A stretch of DNA of 42,687 bases from a virus, in IMG/VR virus record IMGVR_UViG_3300045825_000357, positions 1 through 42,687 of that record. One strand, 5' to 3'. The notes beneath the pieces are model-generated. The model was not told the DNA's origin and made no database searches. It saw only the letters and a list, made by a program, of their open reading frames with translations. Of the stretch, positions 38,481 through 42,687 are shown in pieces. The translations under genes were made by a program, and so were the position numbers. Every line of letters begins with the position of its first letter. The first letter of the stretch is position 1.

Positions 38481-38716
38481 TCCTCATGCCCTGCTACATT
38501 TTCAGTAGCTGCCTGCGCTTGTCCGGTCTGGGCTGCGGCCCGTTCAGGCATGAATAAATCAGGTCTTTGCACCTTCACCGCAGACGGGATGCCACGAATG
38601 AGCCAGTTTTGAACACGCTGCTGTCCGCCCAACTTTGGGAAACCCAAAAGCTGCGCAACCTTCGACGGCCCACCGAGAGCCTCGATCAATTTTTGATCCT
38701 GGATGATCTGGTCCAT
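38477..38716 (-). CDS. Cro-like / YdaS-type repressor
   Basis: A 79-residue protein with a Cro/YdaS-like helix-turn-helix at residues about 8-50: KLIEALGGPSKVAQLLGFPK, QQRVQNWLIRGIPSAVKV. It ends with the repeat-encoded tail AAQTGQAQAATENVA. It is divergent from the CI-like gene across an 87-bp region with operator repeats, so it is the Cro counterpart. The predicted -10 (38726-38731) would start the message only 2-4 bases before the ATG, so it may be leaderless. Confidence 0.8.
   Translation of the reverse strand: MDQIIQDQKLIEALGGPSKVAQLLGFPKLGGQQRVQNWLIRGIPSAVKVQRPDLFMPERAAAQTGQAQAATENVAGHED
38493..38549. repeat. Dispersed repeat, copy E
   Basis: 57 bp, nearly identical to 37939-37995. 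It encodes the C-terminal tail of the Cro-like protein. Confidence 0.85.
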
Positions 38717-38725
38717 GGGGCTGAC

Positions 38726-38756
38726 ATTATAAACGCCGCGTTTAATAAAAAGTCAA
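38726..38756 (-). promoter_or_regulatory. Leftward early promoter with operator
   Basis: On the minus strand: TTGACT as -35 (38751-38756), a 19-base spacer and a perfect TATAAT (38726-38731). The palindrome TAAAC-GCCGC-GTTTA (38730-38744) overlaps the -10 and spacer and is the likely CI/Cro operator. Confidence 0.75.
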
Positions 38757-38768
38757 TCACTGCGTTTA

Positions 38769-38783
38769 ACAACGCTACGTTTA
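38769..38783. promoter_or_regulatory. Second, weaker operator in the immunity region
   Basis: ACAAC-GCTAC-GTTTA: the right arm matches the operator, the left arm matches 3 of 5. A further single half site GTTTA lies at 38764-38768. Together with 38730-38744 this gives two or three spaced sites between cro-like and cI-like genes. Confidence 0.5.
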
Positions 38784-38803
38784 GTCCAAAGACAATTAAG
38801 GCA

Positions 38804-39274
38804 ATGTCTGACCCACATCCGTCAATGCAGCGCCTCTATAAAGCAGTCGAGGAGTTGCGCAAAATTACCCAGAAGGCAGCCGTCGCACGTTTACTCAATG
38901 TTTCACAACAAACGTTGGATACCTGGGGGAAGCGCGGGCTTTCCCGTCGAGGTGCGTTGTTGGCGCAGGAAAAGATTGGATGCGACGCCAACTGGTTGCG
39001 GGATAGCGTCGAACCTTTGACTGCGACAGCGGCCACATTGCCAAATCTACACGACGTCCGGACTTCGCAAGTGAGCGATATAAACGCCACGTCGTTTAAA
39101 GACGATTTTTGGCCCTTCCGTCTCGTAAGCCAAAAAAGGCTGATAGAGCTGCGAAGAGCTTTAGGTCCCAAATTGGGCGCTATGGCCATTCAAGACATTG
39201 ATAACCAGGTGGAAATAGTTGTCATGAAGTGGGAGCGCAGTATCGCCAACCCAGCACGGCCCAGCGCAGGGTAA
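38804..39274 (+). CDS. CI-like phage repressor
   Basis: A 156-residue protein from the ATG at 38804. Residues about 12-60 form a helix-turn-helix: VEELRKITQKAAVARLLNVS, QQTLDTWGKRGLSRRGALLA, then KIGCDANWLRDS, which resembles the DNA-binding part of CI-type repressors. There is no LexA/S24 peptidase domain. The short C-terminal part probably oligomerises. Being divergent from the Cro-like gene with operators between, it is the likely lysogeny repressor. Lack of the peptidase domain suggests induction by antirepressor or other means, not RecA-driven self-cleavage. Confidence 0.8.
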   Translation: MSDPHPSMQRLYKAVEELRKITQKAAVARLLNVSQQTLDTWGKRGLSRRGALLAQEKIGCDANWLRDSVEPLTATAATLPNLHDVRTSQVSDINATSFKDDFWPFRLVSQKRLIELRRALGPKLGAMAIQDIDNQVEIVVMKWERSIANPARPSAG

Positions 39275-39348
39275 GACCGCAAAAATTTACCTCTTTCCAC
39301 TAAGTCCACAGCCATCTAACCGACCCACGCAATAAAGCAAGGCACACC

Positions 39349-39720
39349 ATGGGCTTCCGATTTCAGAAACGCATCAAACTTTTGCCCGGCCTCACGCTCA
39401 ATCTAAGCAAAAAGGGCGTCAGCACATCCCTGGGCGTCACCGGCGCCAGGGTCACTTACGGCCATGGCAGGCGCCGCACAACAGTGGGCCTGCCCGGCAG
39501 CGGCCTAAGCAATACCTCTATCACCACTTCTTCGCAGAAGGTCGGGCTGGCCGACGACAGGAAACGCAGCACGGCAGATATCCCACGTTCCCCACAGCGC
39601 ACCGACAAGGCGCAAGCCACAGGCCGTTTTGTCGCCGGCCTGGTGCGCGGCCTTGGCCCTACTGGGCTGGTGCTTGGCATCGCTTTTACCGGCATCGCCG
39701 TGTGGTATCTCAGCAAATAA
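39349..39720 (+). CDS. DUF4236 protein
   Basis: A 123-residue protein. The first 55 residues are the DUF4236 domain: MGFRFQKRIKLLPGLTLNLS, KKGVSTSLGVTGARVTYG, RRRTTVGLPGSGLSNT. A polar linker leads to one C-terminal membrane segment (about residues 100-120, GLGPTGLVLGIAFTGIAVWY). DUF4236 has no known function. It is the first gene downstream of the repressor, on the same strand, and may be expressed in the lysogen. Confidence 0.85.
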   Translation: MGFRFQKRIKLLPGLTLNLSKKGVSTSLGVTGARVTYGHGRRRTTVGLPGSGLSNTSITTSSQKVGLADDRKRSTADIPRSPQRTDKAQATGRFVAGLVRGLGPTGLVLGIAFTGIAVWYLSK

Positions 39721-39742
39721 GCAACAAGGCAAGCAAAAAATA

Positions 39743-40075
39743 ATGGAAAGCACACGAACCAAAGGCCCTGACGAAAAGTTCTGCACCGAATGCGGGTCCA
39801 TCATCAGAGCGAAAGCCGAGATCTGTCCCTCATGCGGCGTCCGTCAACCCGCCCTGGAAGGCGTGCCCAGCGGTATTCTCAACCAGCGCAAATGTCTCTC
39901 ATGCGGCCACACCGCCGTGATGAAGACATGGCTGCGCAACTACAACCTGGCGCAGCTCATCGCCATCGTTGGACTGCTGTTATGGGTGCTGCCTGGTCTG
40001 GCGTTTATTGCCTGGGCGTGGGGTAAGTACAAATGTCCAAAATGCGGCAAAGTGGGTGAAAACGTCAGCGCCTGA
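39743..40075 (+). CDS. Zinc-ribbon membrane protein
   Basis: A 110-residue protein with an N-terminal zinc ribbon (CTECGSIIRAKAEICPSCG, residues about 14-32). A second pair, CLSCG, lies near residue 52, a hydrophobic segment at about 68-92 (LAQLIAIVGLLLWVLPGLAF), and a third pair CPKCG at the end. The gene is second in the accessory cluster. The stop overlaps the next ATG (TGATG). Function unknown. Confidence 0.8.
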   Translation: MESTRTKGPDEKFCTECGSIIRAKAEICPSCGVRQPALEGVPSGILNQRKCLSCGHTAVMKTWLRNYNLAQLIAIVGLLLWVLPGLAFIAWAWGKYKCPKCGKVGENVSA

Positions 40076-40386
40076 TGATGTTGAAGCACGCTATTTTTTT
40101 GATAGCTGCCTGCGCCCTGTCCATGGGCGCTAATGCAAGAATCCAGCGCTCAGCCGCCGAGGTGCTGGCCTTCAAGCGAGACAACCCTTGCCCCTCGACC
40201 GAACTGCGACGCGGCGCCTGCCCGAATTTTCATGTCGATCATGTTATGCCTCTATGTGCGGGTGGCAGCGACACCCGGCAGAACATGCAGTGGCTGTCAG
40301 TCGAAGACCACCGGGTCAAGACGCGCGCCGATTTACGGGTTTGCCGCTACCTAAGAAAAATTCACGCAGAGAGTTCATTAAAATGA
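40075..40386 (+). CDS. Secreted HNH-type endonuclease-like protein
   Basis: A 103-residue protein (102 from the second ATG). Residues 1-22 form a signal peptide (HAIFLIAACALSMGANA), cut after ANA. The mature part has an HNH core: KRDNPCPSTELRRGACPNF, VDHVMPLCAGGSDTRQNMQWL, then HRVKTRADLRVCRYL. Four cysteines could form disulfides in the periplasm. The hydrophobic core and cleavage site of the signal are encoded by the dispersed repeat at 40090-40136. Such secreted HNH proteins are known in phages and plasmids but poorly studied; attack on incoming DNA is one option. Confidence 0.8.
   Translation: MMLKHAIFLIAACALSMGANARIQRSAAEVLAFKRDNPCPSTELRRGACPNFHVDHVMPLCAGGSDTRQNMQWLSVEDHRVKTRADLRVCRYLRKIHAESSLK
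40090..40136. repeat. Dispersed repeat, copy F (encodes a signal peptide)
   Basis: GCTATTTTTTTGATAGCTGC followed by CTGCGCCC-TGTCCAT-GGGCGC. This has the same AATAGCTG/GATAGCTG core and hairpin layout as copies A and B. Read in frame it encodes the signal peptide AIFLIAACALSMGANA. Confidence 0.75.
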
Positions 40387-40478
40387 AAGACTTCAGGGCA
40401 CACGTACCACCTCGCCCGGTTCCGCTGCCCGCACCACGCCCGCCACCACCACCGCCATCGCCATCGCCAAAGAAGTAG
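40383..40478 (+). CDS. 31-residue proline-rich peptide
   Basis: The ATG overlaps the HNH stop (ATGA), and the stop lies 1 bp before the next gene. The peptide reads KDFRAHVPPRPVPLPAPRP, then six prolines with Ser, ending in Lys-Lys. It is too short for most gene finders but fills its gap exactly. It may be a lysis or membrane-active peptide, or a linker-like remnant. Confidence 0.6.
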   Translation: MKDFRAHVPPRPVPLPAPRPPPPPPSPSPKK

Positions 40479-40479
40479 C

Positions 40480-40947
40480 ATGAACGAGAAACACGCCATT
40501 CTGATGGGAGAAATACGCTACGCCGAGCGGCTGACCCAGCGCACTGCGCGGCTGTACCGCCGAGCCGCCACCTTGTGCACCTTTATTGGCGTTCTTGGCG
40601 GTGGCAGCCTCATGGCCTCGGTTGCCAGTGGCGCCCCTGACTGGCTGCGATTTTTCGGTCTTCTTTTGCTTGCAGTGGCCGGCGCCGCAGCGGTTGCGGT
40701 GCGTCCGCTGGAGAAGGCAATCACGAATGAGTCCGACGCTCGAAAGTACGCGACACTCAGAACCCAAGGGCTCGCAATGGACGAAATTCAGCTTGAAGCG
40801 GCACTACAAAAGGCCCGCGAGTCTGACACCGCAGAAATAGAGCTGCTGCGCGACGTGGCGTTCAATGATTTGCTGGTTGAAATTGGCCGCGACGAGCTGG
40901 TGCAGCCATTAAGCACCACGCAAAAGCTGCTGAGCGCCGTGGCCTAG
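40480..40947 (+). CDS. Two-TM protein, SLATT-like
   Basis: A 155-residue protein. A helical, charged N-terminus (EIRYAERLTQRTARLYRRAA) leads to two TM segments (about residues 31-50 and 57-76: TFIGVLGGGSLMAS and FFGLLLLAVAGAAAVAV) and a long charged C-terminal helix region. This is the layout of SLATT-type proteins, which act as membrane-disrupting effectors in nucleotide-signalled defence. The family call is by topology and composition only, and no signalling partner is seen. It is the last gene of the accessory cluster, directly before a strong terminator. Confidence 0.75.
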   Translation: MNEKHAILMGEIRYAERLTQRTARLYRRAATLCTFIGVLGGGSLMASVASGAPDWLRFFGLLLLAVAGAAAVAVRPLEKAITNESDARKYATLRTQGLAMDEIQLEAALQKARESDTAEIELLRDVAFNDLLVEIGRDELVQPLSTTQKLLSAVA

Positions 40948-40971
40948 CCACCAACACCACCCGATCCTTTC

Positions 40972-40995
40972 AACCGCCATCGGGCGGTTTTTTTT
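40972..40995 (+). terminator. Intrinsic terminator after the accessory cluster
   Basis: AACCGCC-ATC-GGGCGGTT followed by a run of T. The stem is near perfect. It separates the cI/accessory transcript from the ParB operon promoter at 41051-41090. Confidence 0.93.
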
Positions 40996-41050
40996 CGTCT
41001 GTCATCTTCGGCTGTTTATGAGGGCGGTTTTTCCCTTCTATCACAAAAAC

Positions 41051-41090
41051 TAAACGTTATGTTGACTTAAAATTAAACGTCATGTTTAAT
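41051..41090 (+). promoter_or_regulatory. Rightward early promoter with two operators
   Basis: TTGACT as -35 (41062-41067), a 17-base spacer and TTTAAT as -10 (41085-41090), 5 of 6 consensus bases in each. Operator TAAAC-GTTAT-GTTGA (41051-41065) covers the -35 and a perfect operator TAAAC-GTCAT-GTTTA (41074-41088) covers the -10. Repressor binding would block the promoter of the ParB operon. Confidence 0.85.
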
Positions 41091-41121
41091 TAGTGCCCCG
41101 CTCCCCAAAACAGGCCACCCC

Positions 41122-41436
41122 ATGCCCACACCAGCCCACACCTCACGCGTCTACCCATGGCCACAGCGCGCCGAATCCGCGCTGTCCATCGCCCGCGTCA
41201 GCCGCGCAGAAGAGGTCGAGCAGCTCTTCGCCAAGGAATTCGACCCCAGCCGTCCCCCACGCAGCCAACCCTACAAGCAAGGCGTGCGCGCCATCCTTGA
41301 ATACAAATTAGCAGGCAAGCCATTGCCCAAGCTGCCATTTGCACTCGGCACAGTAGAGGCCGACGCCTACTTTGCCGGGCAAAACGAAGGCCGTGACATC
41401 GTCCGCGCAATCCTGCTTGAGAAGCAGCAAGCATGA
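41122..41436 (+). CDS. Hypothetical first gene of the ParB operon
   Basis: A 104-residue soluble protein: VYPWPQRAESALSIARVSRA, EEVEQLFAKEFDPSRPPRSQ, PYKQGVRAILEYKLAG, YFAGQNEGRDIVRAILLEK. It is the first gene after the repressed promoter and lies about 25 bases from the expected transcript start, with only a weak ribosome binding site. I do not recognise the family. Its stop overlaps the next start (ATGA). Confidence 0.7.
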   Translation: MPTPAHTSRVYPWPQRAESALSIARVSRAEEVEQLFAKEFDPSRPPRSQPYKQGVRAILEYKLAGKPLPKLPFALGTVEADAYFAGQNEGRDIVRAILLEKQQA

Positions 41437-41597
41437 GCCGCCTCCCCCTCTGCTCAGGCCTGCACAGCCGCAACAGCGACGGCACCGACCCGCACGCCAG
41501 CGGGTATCCGCCACGCCGCCCCATGCGCATGCCGGTATGGGCCTACGCCGGCTTGTGCGCCGCCGTGCTGGTCAGTTTTCTCATTCGCCTGCCCTGA
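41433..41597 (+). CDS. Small single-TM protein
   Basis: A 54-residue protein whose ATG overlaps the upstream stop. The N-terminus is polar and Pro/Arg-rich, and the C-terminus is one TM segment (MPVWAYAGLCAAVLVSFLI). It is too short to be found by default in many gene calls. Topology is the only clue; it may be a small membrane regulator. Confidence 0.65.
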   Translation: MSRLPLCSGLHSRNSDGTDPHASGYPPRRPMRMPVWAYAGLCAAVLVSFLIRLP

Positions 41598-41639
41598 ATT
41601 TTTTTCCCCGCAACAGCAACCACCAAAAGCCCAACAGAA

Positions 41640-41834
41640 ATGCAAACCACCGGTAAACCGCTAGCACCCGCACGCGAAACCCTGCACCTCAAGCGCGTGC
41701 TGGCACCCGCCAAAGACTACCTGCTCAAGCCCAACCAACCCGCCCCGGCCGCGGATGCAAGGCAGCCGGAACCCACCACCCACCCGCCAGGGAGACACCC
41801 CCATGGAGACCAAAAAAACCCCCACCACTCTTGA
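41640..41834 (+). CDS. Small Pro-rich hypothetical protein
   Basis: A 64-residue protein: KPLAPARETLHLKRVLAPAK, DYLLKPNQPAPA, then a Pro/His-rich C-terminus. The C-terminal part overlaps the next gene by 32 bp in another frame and may be shadow-like. The first ~35 residues look real. No function can be given. Confidence 0.5.
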   Translation: MQTTGKPLAPARETLHLKRVLAPAKDYLLKPNQPAPAADARQPEPTTHPPGRHPHGDQKNPHHS

Positions 41835-41967
41835 GCGCGCCGCCACAGGCCTGCCCTGCTGCCTGGCGGTGCGCAATCCCGACAAAGACATCACCAATGC
41901 GGTGCTGACCATCACGGTCGGGTTTTTGATCAGCGCTGTGCTTTTTTACTGGGCGGTGGCGCCATGA
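41803..41967 (+). CDS. Small single-TM protein before ParB
   Basis: A 54-residue protein with a polar N-terminal half (TLERAATGLPCCLAVRNPDK) and one TM segment (AVLTITVGFLISAVLFYWAV). AGGGAGA lies about 7 bases before the ATG. Its stop overlaps the ParB ATG (ATGA). It resembles the 41433-41597 protein only in topology. Confidence 0.7.
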   Translation: METKKTPTTLERAATGLPCCLAVRNPDKDITNAVLTITVGFLISAVLFYWAVAP

Positions 41968-42687
41968 TTAAAGAATTCTCCGCAGCCACAGGCGCCGCGC
42001 TACCCGCCGACCCCGACCCCGCCCCCGAGCAGTTCCTGCACCTCCCCCTAAGCGCCATCGTCCCCAGCCCGTCCAACCCGCGCAAACGCTTTAGCGACGA
42101 CACCCTCACCGAGCTGGCCGGCAGCATCAAAACCAACGCCGTGCAGGTGCCCGTGCTGGTGCGCCCACTGCCCGGCAGCCGCTTGCAGGACACCCGCCTC
42201 CACACACCCAAGGGCCAGGCCCTGCCCACGCACGAGCTAGTCGTCGGCGAGCGCCGCTACCGCGCCAGCCTGCTGGCCGGCGCCAAGACCATTCCCGCCA
42301 TGGTGCGCAACCTGACAGACCGCCAGGTGCTCGAACTGCAGATCATTGAAAACCTGCAGCGCGACAACCTCAGCGCCCTCGAAGAAGCCGACGCTTACCA
42401 CCGGCTGCTGCACGACAACGGCGGCATGCAGCTGGTCACGGTAGCCAGCAAAATCGGCAAAAGCCGCGCCTATGTCGAGTCCCGCCTGCGCCTGCTCGAC
42501 CTGTGCGGCGAGGCCAGCGCCGCCCTGCAGGCCGGCCAGATCGACGTCAGCCGCGCCCTGCTGATTGCCCGCATCCCCGACGGCAAGCTGCAGCTCAAGG
42601 CCCTGGCCGAGGCCACCCGCACCGACGGCAACAGCGACGTCACAACCGTGCGCGCCCTGCAGGTCTGGCTGCGGCAAAACGTCATGC
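41964..42687 (+). CDS. ParB-like protein, N-terminal part (continues at 1)
   Basis: The N-terminal 241 residues of the 615-residue ParB-like protein; it continues in frame into 121-1244 because 42568-42687 repeats 1-120. Motifs: HLPLSAIVPSPSNPRKRF, ELAGSIKTNAVQVPVLVRP, the signature VVGERRYRAS, then ELQIIENLQRDNLSALEEAD and a helix-turn-helix (TVASKIGKSRAYVESRLRLL). These are ParB/Srx and KorB-type features: CTP-dependent clamp formation on DNA in family members. There is no ParA nearby. The ATG overlaps the upstream stop. Confidence 0.93.
   Translation, partial: MIKEFSAATGAALPADPDPAPEQFLHLPLSAIVPSPSNPRKRFSDDTLTELAGSIKTNAVQVPVLVRPLPGSRLQDTRLHTPKGQALPTHELVVGERRYRASLLAGAKTIPAMVRNLTDRQVLELQIIENLQRDNLSALEEADAYHRLLHDNGGMQLVTVASKIGKSRAYVESRLRLLDLCGEASAALQAGQIDVSRALLIARIPDGKLQLKALAEATRTDGNSDVTTVRALQVWLRQNVM
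42568..42687. repeat. Terminal direct repeat, right copy
   Basis: Identical to 1-120; see that entry. It marks the circular overlap of the contig. Confidence 0.95.

Noticed and set aside
39081-39098. TAAAC and GTTTA arms inside the cI-like gene, resembling an operator
   Set aside because: The spacer is 8 bases instead of 5 and it lies mid-gene, so I do not count it as an operator.
41964-42687. ParB as evidence for a phage-plasmid lifestyle
   Set aside because: No ParA and no plasmid replication initiator are seen, while a complete integrase, excisionase-like gene and attP are present.

Overview
The window is one complete, circular temperate phage genome (siphovirus-type gene order) of about 42,567 bp. 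Its first and last 120 bases are identical (1-120 = 42568-42687) and lie inside a single reading frame, so the contig closes on itself. No host DNA flanks it, and an unsplit attP-like region lies beside the integrase, so this is the excised or virion form. High GC, betaproteobacterial-style genes, a Burkholderiales-like tRNA-Gly fragment in attP, and several copies of a short repeat that I recall as common in Comamonadaceae (Polaromonas, Rhodoferax, Acidovorax) point to a phage of Burkholderiales, probably Comamonadaceae. This host assignment is inference.

Layout. (1) An early rightward operon starts at a strong promoter with two operators (41051-41090). It runs through small genes and a ParB-like gene that crosses the contig ends, then a zinc ribbon, a DUF5131 (Gp37/Gp68) protein and small genes, to an AlpA-like excisionase ending at 3509. 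(2) The convergent tyrosine integrase (3482-4780) is followed by attP (4826-5074), with arm-type repeats, an IHF-like site and a tRNA-Gly 5' fragment. (3) Late genes lie on the minus strand, read from 33 kb down to 5 kb: small and large terminase, gpW-like joiner, lambda-type portal, protease/major-capsid fusion, decorator, neck proteins, tail tube, tail chaperones with a likely -1 frameshift, an inserted HNH gene, tape measure, GTA/lambda-like tail tip genes, a 1,050-residue fibre with an SGNH esterase, and then two successive lysis-type modules separated by a predicted GH12 glucanase. (4) The replication block (33.8-38.7 kb, mostly minus) holds a TOPRIM/VapE primase-helicase, small DNA-binding proteins, and a candidate repeat-rich origin next to a Q-like late antiterminator. 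(5) The immunity region (38.4-39.3 kb) has a Cro/YdaS-like gene divergent from a CI-like repressor. Downstream of the repressor, on the same strand, is an accessory cluster (39.35-40.95 kb): DUF4236, a zinc-ribbon membrane protein, a secreted HNH protein, a 31-residue proline-rich peptide and a two-TM SLATT-like protein. A strong terminator ends the cluster.

Regulatory logic inferred from sequence: the same operator shape (TAAAC-N5-GTTTA) is found at the cro/cI switch and at the distant promoter of the ParB operon, so one repressor could silence both. A Q-like gene, a promoter and an intrinsic terminator in series before the late genes match lambda-style late control. The most unusual items are the GH12 glucanase in the lysis region, the duplicated lysis modules, the attP with a 5' tRNA fragment, the host-type repeat recruited as protein tails and as a signal peptide, a P-loop gene with two compensating indels, and the SLATT-like accessory cluster.
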